Shown here: positions 34,088 through 42,549 of the stretch, in pieces
Position numbering within the stretch: position 1 is the stretch's first letter
Layout: every line of letters begins with the position of its first letter
From: Bacteroidota bacterium
GTDB taxonomy: Bacteria; Bacteroidota; Bacteroidia; Bacteroidales; Cfx3-03
DNA length: 64,000 nt
NCBI GenBank assembly: GCA_013390605.1
Contig: JACAUB010000001.1
Span: forward strand, 2,626,124-2,690,123
Direction of reading: 5' to 3'
The notes under the pieces: model-generated
The model's input: only the letters and a program-made list of their open reading frames with translations
What the model was told of the DNA's origin: nothing
Database searches by the model: none
Program-made: the position numbers and the translations under genes

Positions 34088-35662
34088 ATGATTCAGCTAA
34101 CAATAGATCAGAAAAATATTGAAGTCGAAGAGGGAACGCTTGTCATAAAAGCTGCAAAGCAAGCAGGAATCAATATTCCCGCCATGTGTCATGACGAACG
34201 GACCGAGCACTTTACCTCTTGTATGCTTTGCATGGTCAAAGATGCAAGCAATCAACGACTCTTCCCCTCCTGTTCAGTAAAAGCTGTACAGGGAATGAAC
34301 ATCATTACTGTTGACGAGGAGATATTGGAGACCCGCAAGATTGCACTCGAACTGTTGCTCAGCGAGCATATCGGTGATTGCGAAGCCCCATGTACCGTCA
34401 CATGTCCGGCCCACATGAATATCCCTTTGATGAACCGGCACCTCACAAAGGGAGAATTTGAGCAGGCACTTCGCGTTGTCCGAAAAGATATTGCCCTTCC
34501 CTCAGTACTGGGCAGAGTCTGTCCGGCTCCCTGCGAAGGAGCATGCCGCAGAAAAGGTATAGACGGTGCCGTATCCATTTGCTTGCTAAAACGCTATGCA
34601 GGCGACTATACACTACTCAATCTCGCTGAAGAAACAGCTGTACCATTTATCGAAAAGCCATCGTCTACAACCGGAAAAAAAATTGCCGTAATTGGTTCAG
34701 GTCCTTCAGGATTAGCAGCAGCCTATTATCTTCAGCTTCGTGGCCATCAATGTACGGTTTATGAAAAGAATCCGGTAGCAGGTGGTAATGTCAGAATCAA
34801 CTATACGGACGAACAGCTTCCCAAAGATGTGCTCGACAAAGAGATTTACCATATTGAACAGACCGGTGTAACGTTTGAATATAATCAAACCGTCACCCCG
34901 ACAGTGTTTAATACCTTGTTGCAAAACTACGACGCAATACTCATTGCCAGTGGAAGAGACTTTAAAGCTTGTGCTACATGGAATATTGAGACTTCAGAAT
35001 CGGGTGTTAAGATCGACAAACGCAACTACAGAACCAACATGGAGAAGGTTTTTGCGGTAGGTAATGTTGTAAAGCCCAATAAACTCACCATCCAGAGTCT
35101 GGGACAAGGGAAAGAGGTGGCTTTCAGTATCGATCAGTTTCTAAAAGGAGAACCGGTGATTGGAGAACCCGAAAAATTTAACTCCCGGTTTGGCAAGCTG
35201 TCACCCGACGAAGTTGCCGAATACCTCAAAGAGTCTGTCGACTACCCAAGGATTAATCCTGAAGGAAAAATCACAAACGGATTCTCGATCGAAGAGGTAA
35301 AGAAAGAGGCAGCTCGTTGTCTGCATTGCGATTGCAGAAAGCTCGATCATTGTAAGCTAAGAGACTATTCCGATCTTTTTGAGGCCAACCAAAAACACTT
35401 CTCGCCCGAAGAGCGGAAAGATGTAAAAAAACATATCCAACATAACCTGGTGGTTTTCGAACCTTCAAAATGCATCAAGTGCGGTATCTGTTTCAGGCTC
35501 ACCGAAAAAGAGAAGGAGAAATTTGGTTTTACCTTTATCGGCAGAGGTTTTGATGTTGAAATCGGCGTACCTTTTGTAACCGACTTTAAGGAAGCCCTCA
35601 CGCAAACAGCGATCATGGTTGCCGAGGCCTGTCCTACCGGAGCACTTTCAATCAAAGAATAA
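34088..35662 (+). CDS. NuoG-N/GltD-like FAD and Fe-S oxidoreductase
   Basis: About 524 residues; I prefer ATG 34088 to the in-frame TTG at 34073. The N-terminus is a [2Fe-2S] plant-type domain (Cys34, 45, 48, 62). A Cys-rich GltD-type bridge (about 95-165; GDCEAPCTVTCPAHMN, CPAPCEGACRR) is next, then an FAD/NAD(P)-binding fold starting IAVIGSGPSGLAAAYYL near residue 199. A C-terminal CLHCDCRK...HC and CIKCGIC complete it. It is the usual partner of NuoEF-like proteins in bifurcating or transhydrogenase-like complexes. It lies 12 bases after the NuoEF gene, forming the cytoplasmic end of the chain. Confidence 0.85.
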   Translation: MIQLTIDQKNIEVEEGTLVIKAAKQAGINIPAMCHDERTEHFTSCMLCMVKDASNQRLFPSCSVKAVQGMNIITVDEEILETRKIALELLLSEHIGDCEAPCTVTCPAHMNIPLMNRHLTKGEFEQALRVVRKDIALPSVLGRVCPAPCEGACRRKGIDGAVSICLLKRYAGDYTLLNLAEETAVPFIEKPSSTTGKKIAVIGSGPSGLAAAYYLQLRGHQCTVYEKNPVAGGNVRINYTDEQLPKDVLDKEIYHIEQTGVTFEYNQTVTPTVFNTLLQNYDAILIASGRDFKACATWNIETSESGVKIDKRNYRTNMEKVFAVGNVVKPNKLTIQSLGQGKEVAFSIDQFLKGEPVIGEPEKFNSRFGKLSPDEVAEYLKESVDYPRINPEGKITNGFSIEEVKKEAARCLHCDCRKLDHCKLRDYSDLFEANQKHFSPEERKDVKKHIQHNLVVFEPSKCIKCGICFRLTEKEKEKFGFTFIGRGFDVEIGVPFVTDFKEALTQTAIMVAEACPTGALSIKE

Positions 35663-35690
35663 GCGTAAAATAATAATTCACAACAAGCAT

Positions 35691-35800
35691 GAGGCTGTCT
35701 CAAAAAAAAATTCTATCACGCTGAGATTTTAATATTTGTGTTCGTTATCAGATAGCTATCCGAATATAAAGAGGCAACCTCAGACTTTTAAGACAGCCTT
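35691..35800. mobile_element. MITE-like element (about 110 bp)
   Basis: Terminal inverted repeats AGGCTGTCT (35692-35700) and AGACAGCCT (35791-35799) extend to about 14 of 15 bases. There is no gene inside. The right 60 bases align gap-free at about 46 of 60 with 59636-59695. It is inserted between the GltD-like gene and propeller 5, without an obvious target duplication. Confidence 0.7.
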
Positions 35801-35872
35801 AGACACTACAGGTAATGATTTGTAACAATATTTTCCGTTTCGAACAGTTATTCTAAAAAAGAGCATCTATCA

Positions 35873-36991
35873 ATGATGATAAAACAAATTCTATTTCTTC
35901 TTAGCATCCTCTTCTTCACACAAACTGTTTCAGCACAAGGACAAAGTGAATGGAATCAGTTTCGTGGCAATACTGCCTTAACCGGTGTAACAAAAGCCAC
36001 GCTTCCAACCTCATTATCCATCCTGTGGTCATTTAAAACCGGCGACAACATCAAAGCCTCGCCGGTTATCAGCAATGGCGTTATCGTAGTAGGCTCAACC
36101 GACTGTTACTTTTACGGACTCACCACCAAAGGGAAGCTGCTTTGGAAAGTGAAGACCGAAAACAGCATTGAAGCACCTGCATTGATTGTAAACGGAACAG
36201 TCTATGCCGGAAATCTGGAGGGAACCCTCTATGCCCTTGATCTGAAAACCGGAAAACAAAAATGGAAACACCTCACGGAGGGTCAGATCATGGGAGCCCC
36301 AACATATTGGCAATCTGGCAATAAAAAATACATTCTGGTTGGCAGCTACGACTATAACCTGTACTGTCTGGATGCCCAAACCGGAAAGTTAAAGTGGAAA
36401 TACGAAACCGGAAACTACATCAACGGATCAGCAGCTATCGTAGGCAACATAGCCATCTTCGGAGGGTGTGATGGATTCCTTCACATGGTAAATATTGAAA
36501 CCGGAAAGCTCCGTAAGAAAGTCAATGTCGGCACCTATGTGGCCAGCTCTGTAACGGTAGATAACAATCATGCCTTCACTGGCGATTATGATGGAAAGTT
36601 TTCATGTATCGGACTGACTGAGAAAAAAGTCATCTGGAAACATCAGGACGAAAAGGATACCTCGCCATTTATCGCCTCACCGGCACTGATCAATAACTAT
36701 ATCATCGTTGGCAACCGGGATAAATTTCTCTATTGCTTTGATAAAAACAATGGTAAACTATTCTGGAAGAAGAGTATGGGGGGACGAATTGATGCCTCTG
36801 CCGTTATCGCTAACAACAAAATTGTGATCCCCACCATGAAAGGAGATCTCAAAATTGTCAACCTGCAAGATGGAAAGATCCTGGCGAGTTATGAAATAGG
36901 GAGCCCAATTTGCGGAAGTCCTGCCGTTATCGATGGATTGATTGTAGTAGGAAGCGAAGATGGAAAGCTCTATGGAATCGGCAAAAAATAA
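35873..36991 (+). CDS. Secreted PQQ/BamB-like beta-propeller protein 5
   Basis: 372 residues with a signal peptide (about 1-21). The propeller opens WNQFRGNTALTG, and blades repeat regularly (GLTTKGKLLWKVK, DLKTGKQKWKHL, DAQTGKLKWKYE, DKNNGKLFWKKS). It is more regular, and thus more BamB/PQQ-like, than the earlier ones. It is separated from the flavoprotein gene by the MITE, so it may have its own promoter. It is the last gene of the cluster. Confidence 0.75.
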   Translation: MMIKQILFLLSILFFTQTVSAQGQSEWNQFRGNTALTGVTKATLPTSLSILWSFKTGDNIKASPVISNGVIVVGSTDCYFYGLTTKGKLLWKVKTENSIEAPALIVNGTVYAGNLEGTLYALDLKTGKQKWKHLTEGQIMGAPTYWQSGNKKYILVGSYDYNLYCLDAQTGKLKWKYETGNYINGSAAIVGNIAIFGGCDGFLHMVNIETGKLRKKVNVGTYVASSVTVDNNHAFTGDYDGKFSCIGLTEKKVIWKHQDEKDTSPFIASPALINNYIIVGNRDKFLYCFDKNNGKLFWKKSMGGRIDASAVIANNKIVIPTMKGDLKIVNLQDGKILASYEIGSPICGSPAVIDGLIVVGSEDGKLYGIGKK

Positions 36992-37362
36992 GGAGATGTA
37001 AATCCGTTAAGCCACTTTAGATCTTCTATACCTGTTTTTTTCATAAATAAATGAGCACTCCATTAAACCTTTACCCTTTTATTTAATCTTATTTTATTAA
37101 TCTTTTTAGTTATTTTTATTCAATCAATCGCCACAGTATTGAGCTTTAAAATACTAAGAATAAAAGGTTCTGTGAAATAAAGTGTGTAGTAAATAAAACA
37201 GCTCACCCCGTGCAGATTAATAGACGCAGATTACAAACCTGCACCAACGAATGAAGACATGAGGTGCATATTTCAAGTCTGTATCAAACGGCTATAGTTG
37301 ATTGAGTCAATTACTACAACGAGATGCCGCAGAACCAAATAAACCTATACAAACCGAATAAT
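36992..37362. other. Gap between redox cluster and ABC transporter genes
   Basis: AT-rich with no gene. The only structure seen is a short inverted repeat GTGCAG (37210-37215) and CTGCAC (37239-37244); a similar TGCAG/CTGCA repeat lies at 59730-59749. A promoter for the ABC genes must lie here, but I cannot place it. Confidence 0.4.
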
Positions 37363-38103
37363 ATGCTTTTAAGTCTTCACAATATTTCCAAAGGATATGG
37401 TTCTGAAGCCGAAGGAACCTACAGAAAAGTTTTAGATGGATTATCATTATCATTAAACCAAGGTGAGAGCATAGCCATTCTGGGCCCTTCAGGTTCAGGC
37501 AAAACCACCCTGTTATCCATTTTAGGAACACTCGACTTCCCCGATTCAGGGAATATATATTTCAAGGCACCTTCTGCAACAGCAGAGATTCTTGAATCAT
37601 CATTTACCGAAAAAGATAATATTCTAAGCTATAGTCAAAAAGAGTTAGAACATTTCCGCAACCGTCAGATTGGCTTTGTCTTTCAGTTTCATCACCTTCT
37701 TCCACAATGTACCCTGCTCGAAAACATTTTACTACCCACACTTACCATAAAAGATAAAACGAAGCGCGAAGCAACCCTCGCCAGAGCCAGAGTGTTAATG
37801 GCGCGAGTAGGTATCTTGCAATATCGCAATCAGTTTCCCAATCAGCTCTCGGGAGGCGAATGTCAACGTGCTGCCCTGGTCAGAGCCTTAATCAACAATC
37901 CGGGACTTCTATTAGCCGATGAACCCACCGGCGCATTGGACGAAGATAACGTAAACAGGCTTGCCGACCTACTACTCGAGATCAACAAACAAGATGGTGT
38001 TTCATTAATCGTAGTAACACACTCCATCTCTTTGGCCGCCAGAATGGACAAAGTTTATGAACTCAAAAACGGAAGTCTCCATTTAAAGAATTCAGCACAA
38101 TGA
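37363..38103 (+). CDS. LolD/MacB-type ABC transporter ATPase
   Basis: About 246 residues. The start at ATG 37363 begins the ATPase fold directly; an upstream in-frame ATG adds 13 unlikely residues. Walker A GPSGSGKT is at 41-48, Q-loop in FQFHHLL, signature LSGGE, Walker B LLLADEPTGALDE. The fold places it with ATPases serving FtsX-type permeases (lipoprotein release, MacB efflux). It overlaps the permease gene by 4 bases, so the two form one transporter. Confidence 0.92.
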   Translation: MLLSLHNISKGYGSEAEGTYRKVLDGLSLSLNQGESIAILGPSGSGKTTLLSILGTLDFPDSGNIYFKAPSATAEILESSFTEKDNILSYSQKELEHFRNRQIGFVFQFHHLLPQCTLLENILLPTLTIKDKTKREATLARARVLMARVGILQYRNQFPNQLSGGECQRAALVRALINNPGLLLADEPTGALDEDNVNRLADLLLEINKQDGVSLIVVTHSISLAARMDKVYELKNGSLHLKNSAQ

Positions 38104-41100
38104 CCTTTCTAAGCCTATTAAAAAGAAACCTCTTTTTTTATTGGAAAAGGAACCTCGCCATTGCCTTTGGCGTTGCCGTATGCGCTGCTGTCATCATTGG
38201 CGCCCTCATGGTAGGCGACTCCATTAAATACAATCTCAATAAAATAGTATCACTCCGACTGGGTGCCATCACTCACTCCATCACTGCCGGCGACCGCTTC
38301 TTTACCGAAGATCTGGCACATCGTTATGCGCAACAAATTCATTCATCAGTTGCCCCGCTCCTGCTTCTCGATGGTATCGCCATCAATAATGAAGATAACA
38401 AGCGCGTAAACAAAATACAGATTGTCGGTGTTGACTCCAGCTTCGACAAAACAGTAAAAGCCTCCACGCAATTCAGCACACTGACGGATGACGAGGTGGT
38501 AATCAGCTCAAATCTTGCCGACAGATTAAACCTGAAACAGGGCGATGATCTACTGCTTCGAATCAAAAGAGCCAGTTTAATTCCAGTCAATACCCCTTTC
38601 GTTTCAGAGAAAAATGCAACCATCCCTATCCGATTAAAGGTAAAAAGCATCGCGGCAAACAATCAGATGGGACGCTTTCATCTCCGCATCACACAAACGG
38701 CTCCCTACAATGCCTTTGTCTCGCTGAAGCTCTTAAACAGGGTGATGCACCTGAAGCATCGTGCCAATGCACTGGTCTTCGAAAACACACAACAGCTCGA
38801 CGGCTCAAAGCTCGAAACCGCTTTACAGAAATCATGGTCGTTAGCCGATCTGAACCTGTCGCTCCGGAGCCTGCCTTCCAATGGTGGTCTGCAAATTGCT
38901 TCTGAGAGAGTTTTTATAGAGCCCGATGTAATCAATGGCTTATCCGCACTACCCTATAAACAACAAAAGATCCTCACCTATTTCGTAAACAGCTTTCATG
39001 CTGCAAAAGGCGAAACCCCTTATTCATTTATCTCCTCTCTCCCCGATTCGCTATTGAAGAAAGATGAGATCATCATCAACAAATGGATGGCCGACGATCT
39101 TCATGCCAAGGTTGGCGATACTACCACTATTCAGTATTTTGTAATCGGCCCACTGCATCAACTCACCGTCCACTCGTCCACCTTTAGAATCAAGGAGATT
39201 GTTGAACTACCCGGCAAATATGCCGACAAAGCCTTAATTCCCAATATCCCGGGCTTAACTGATGCCGGAGATTGTAAAGACTGGAATACCGGTGTACCCA
39301 TCGACCTGAAAAAGATCCGAAAGAAGGATGAAGACTACTGGAATAAATGGAAGGGCACGCCCAAAGCATACATCGCATCGTCTAAAGCCATCGAATTATG
39401 GAAAAACGATCTGGGTACCTATACCGCCATGCGGTTACTCACCCCGGCTGCCGATTCATCCATCATCAAACAAAAGCTTTTACCCTCCATTTCGCCTAAG
39501 GCACTTAATTTCATCATTACCCCACTCAAGGCAAGTAGTGTCGTTGCAGCTAATAGTGGTGTCGATTTCAGTCAGCTATTCAGCAGCCTGAGTTTCTTTA
39601 TCCTGATCTCAGGTGTCATTCTCATTGTCTTGTTATACCGACTGAATCTTGAATACCGCGAAGCCGAAATCAAAACCATAAATGCACTGGGTATCACCTT
39701 CCGGAGTATCCGCAATCTGATACTATATGAGGGACTGTGTATTGCTGTTGTAGGAACACTCTTTGGAATTGTACTCGCCCGTTTATATACCTCACTGGTT
39801 TTCCTCGCACTAAACAGCGTTTGGAACGGAGCTGTCCAGACCGAATTATCGTCCATCTCGTTAAATCTGGCCTCAATCAGCATCGGTGTATCCATCAGCA
39901 TTATCGTCGTGTTCTTCACCCTCCTCTTTACCACTACCAAATTCATCAACAAACTCAACAAACATAAAGAGGCCAAAAAAAGAGAAGCTACATCAACCTT
40001 CTGGAAAAAAGCAGGATACTATGGTGCCATTCTTTCAGGACTCATCGCATTGATATTGATTATCACACAAATTATCAACCTCAAGCAAGTCAATCCCACG
40101 CTCTTTTTTGCTGCCGGAGGATTGATGTTGTGTTCATTTCTACTCTTTGCCAATACCCTGTTCAATCACCTTCAAAACAAGAAAAGCAGCAATCTCAATG
40201 CACTCAACCTGAGTATCAAAAGTGCCATTCGAAACAAACGAAGAAGTCTTATTGTCATCACCCTATTTGCCATTGGAACCTTCATTGTCTTATCTACCGG
40301 ATTAAACCGTCAGGATCTGTTTGTAAAGCCATTTGATAAGAGCAATGGAACCGGAGGCTTTCAATATTATGCGGAGATTACCACCCCTATCACCAAAGAC
40401 CTGAATAACCCAACCATAAAAAACGACCTTGGAATCTCAGCGGAGAACAGCTTCATCCAGATTTCGAAACATGATGGCGACGATGCCAGCTGCTTAAATC
40501 TAAACCGGATCAAGAACCCGCCCATCCTGGGTGTTCCAGCAAAAGCCTTTGTCGGTCATTTCAGCTTTACCTCCTTCGTTTCGGGCACACCACAAAGCCA
40601 ATCATGGCAGGTTTTAAATCAAAAGCTACCCCATGGACGAATCCCTGCCGTCGCCGACGAAACAGTGATCAAGTGGGGATTGGGCTTATCACTTGGCGAC
40701 ACGTTGATCTACACCAACGATCATGGGAAAAAGATTGTTGTTCAATTAGTGGCAGGATTAGCCAACTCCATTTTCCAGGGCAATATCCTCATCTCCGATT
40801 CCTGTTTCTATGCCAACTATCCTTCCAATAGCGGATCATCCATTTTACTTTCGACCGAAAACAATGTAGCCCAACAGTCTGATTCCATTAAAGATGAATT
40901 AAAAGAGAGCCTGCGCGATTATGGTGTAGAGATCAGCACGACAACCGAAAGGCTGGCAGCTTTCAATGCTGTAGAAAACACCTACCTCTCCATCTTTCTG
41001 GTCATGGGAGCCTTTGGCCTCTTACTTGGAACCGTAGGATTGGGTGTCGTATTGGTTAGAAGCATATTAGAACGTAAAAAAGAGATTGCCCTCATGAAAG

Positions 41101-41363
41101 CCATCGGACTTTCTGACAAACTGATTACTCAAATTTTTCAAAATGAATATTTCATCCTACTGTTTCTTGGAATTCTCATTGGCGCCCTAACCGCATTTGT
41201 GGCTATTCTGCCTACTATTCTAAACCCGAATGCCTCCTTATCATTTCTCACATTTGCTGTAATCATCATCCTATTACTGGCAAATGGGAGTTTTTGGATT
41301 CTCTTTTTAACGCATCGATTTTTTAAAACTGTTAAAATGAATACCACTTTACGAAACGATTAA
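38100..41363 (+). CDS. Large FtsX-type ABC transporter permease
   Basis: 1087 residues. A first membrane segment (about 15-37) is followed by a long periplasmic region. Three segments fill about 492-630, two lie about 635-690, then a second FtsX half follows with a periplasmic domain and three final segments (about 960-1080). This two-FtsX layout moves no substrate through the bilayer in known cases but extracts lipid-linked or periplasmic molecules. Many of these operons mature or extrude lipoproteins or lipids. Substrate here is unknown. Confidence 0.8.
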   Translation: MTFLSLLKRNLFFYWKRNLAIAFGVAVCAAVIIGALMVGDSIKYNLNKIVSLRLGAITHSITAGDRFFTEDLAHRYAQQIHSSVAPLLLLDGIAINNEDNKRVNKIQIVGVDSSFDKTVKASTQFSTLTDDEVVISSNLADRLNLKQGDDLLLRIKRASLIPVNTPFVSEKNATIPIRLKVKSIAANNQMGRFHLRITQTAPYNAFVSLKLLNRVMHLKHRANALVFENTQQLDGSKLETALQKSWSLADLNLSLRSLPSNGGLQIASERVFIEPDVINGLSALPYKQQKILTYFVNSFHAAKGETPYSFISSLPDSLLKKDEIIINKWMADDLHAKVGDTTTIQYFVIGPLHQLTVHSSTFRIKEIVELPGKYADKALIPNIPGLTDAGDCKDWNTGVPIDLKKIRKKDEDYWNKWKGTPKAYIASSKAIELWKNDLGTYTAMRLLTPAADSSIIKQKLLPSISPKALNFIITPLKASSVVAANSGVDFSQLFSSLSFFILISGVILIVLLYRLNLEYREAEIKTINALGITFRSIRNLILYEGLCIAVVGTLFGIVLARLYTSLVFLALNSVWNGAVQTELSSISLNLASISIGVSISIIVVFFTLLFTTTKFINKLNKHKEAKKREATSTFWKKAGYYGAILSGLIALILIITQIINLKQVNPTLFFAAGGLMLCSFLLFANTLFNHLQNKKSSNLNALNLSIKSAIRNKRRSLIVITLFAIGTFIVLSTGLNRQDLFVKPFDKSNGTGGFQYYAEITTPITKDLNNPTIKNDLGISAENSFIQISKHDGDDASCLNLNRIKNPPILGVPAKAFVGHFSFTSFVSGTPQSQSWQVLNQKLPHGRIPAVADETVIKWGLGLSLGDTLIYTNDHGKKIVVQLVAGLANSIFQGNILISDSCFYANYPSNSGSSILLSTENNVAQQSDSIKDELKESLRDYGVEISTTTERLAAFNAVENTYLSIFLVMGAFGLLLGTVGLGVVLVRSILERKKEIALMKAIGLSDKLITQIFQNEYFILLFLGILIGALTAFVAILPTILNPNASLSFLTFAVIIILLLANGSFWILFLTHRFFKTVKMNTTLRND

Positions 41364-41492
41364 AACGTAATATTAAGTTAACTTTAGTCAAAATGACTAT
41401 TCTTAATTTTAATTACCTTTATCCATTCTTTTTCGAGTTAAATCTATTACTGTCAACCCAATAAAAAGTCTCTATTTTAAGATAGAAAATTT

Positions 41493-42542
41493 ATGAACAA
41501 ACTACTCAACCTAACCTGTCTAACCCTGATAGTGGCCTTAATGAGCGCTTGTGGTTCTGGCAAATCTGACAAAAAAATGTCTGATAAAAAAAACAAAGAG
41601 GTCCCCCCGGTAGAGGGCTTTGTTGTTAAACCCACTGTTTTGAGCGAATCTATTACTGTATCAGGAACCATTAAACCATTTGAAGAAACAGTATTGATGC
41701 CCGAAGTCACCGGCAGGGTCGTTAAAATCAACCTACCTGAAGGAAAGCTGGTTAAACAGGGAACACTACTTGTAAAACTTTTCGATGGCGACTTACAGGC
41801 GCAATTGCATAAAGCAACTACCCAACTAAAGATAGTAGAACAACTACAAAAAAGACAAAGCGAGTTATTAAAAGTTGAAGGTATCAGTAAAACTGACTAC
41901 GACCAAACCCTGTTACAGGTTGCCTCTATCAAAAACGATATCGAGGTATACAAGGTCATGATCCAGAAAACAGAGGTACTCGCTCCGTATGACGGCACCA
42001 TTGGACTTCGAAATATCAGTATCGGAGCCATCGTCACTTCAGGTACCGCACTGGCTACCATCAGAGCTCAACATCAGCTAAAGCTCGATTTCAGTGTACC
42101 CAGCAAGTACAGTTCAGAAATTCATCAGGGCACTAAAATCAGTTTCACCATCCAGGGTGAAGATAAAAAATACGGTGCATCTGTAATGGCTACTGAAGGA
42201 GGTGTTCAATCGACTACCCGTAATTTAAATGTAAGAGCCGTTATCAGCAACAAGAGCAACGAACTTATACCCGGTGAATACGCATCTGTAGAGATCAGAT
42301 TGAAAGACATAAATAACGCATTGATGATTCCAAGTCAAGCTATCATTCCACAAGAACGAACCAAGCAAGTAATCGTTGTTAAAAACGGCAAATCCAAGTT
42401 CTTTGATATCACCACCGGAATCCGTAAAGAAGCCTTGGTAGAAGTTCTGACAGGAATTCATGCGGGAGACACCGTCGTTACAACAGGTATACTGTTTATC
42501 AAGCCTAAAGCAAAACTTAAGTTTTCAAAAGTCGTAAATTAA
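41493..42542 (+). CDS. RND efflux periplasmic adaptor subunit (lipoprotein)
   Basis: 349 residues. The N-terminus is a lipoprotein signal (LMSACGSG, lipobox Cys about 20). Next come lipoyl-like halves around a helical hairpin (about 55-190), a beta-barrel and a membrane-proximal domain. It links the inner-membrane RND pump to the outer-membrane channel. It precedes the pump by 7 bases. A TTACCTTTA near 41414 may be its promoter. Confidence 0.93.
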   Translation: MNKLLNLTCLTLIVALMSACGSGKSDKKMSDKKNKEVPPVEGFVVKPTVLSESITVSGTIKPFEETVLMPEVTGRVVKINLPEGKLVKQGTLLVKLFDGDLQAQLHKATTQLKIVEQLQKRQSELLKVEGISKTDYDQTLLQVASIKNDIEVYKVMIQKTEVLAPYDGTIGLRNISIGAIVTSGTALATIRAQHQLKLDFSVPSKYSSEIHQGTKISFTIQGEDKKYGASVMATEGGVQSTTRNLNVRAVISNKSNELIPGEYASVEIRLKDINNALMIPSQAIIPQERTKQVIVVKNGKSKFFDITTGIRKEALVEVLTGIHAGDTVVTTGILFIKPKAKLKFSKVVN

Positions 42543-42549
42543 TTCGTCC

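Noticed and set aside
31728..35662. Complex I genes
   Set aside because: Only NuoE/F/G-type soluble parts occur, fused in a non-complex-I layout and without any membrane Nuo subunit.
22826..36991. True PQQ-dependent dehydrogenases
   Set aside because: Propeller repeats alone do not show PQQ binding; no catalytic set could be assigned and no pqq genes are in the window.
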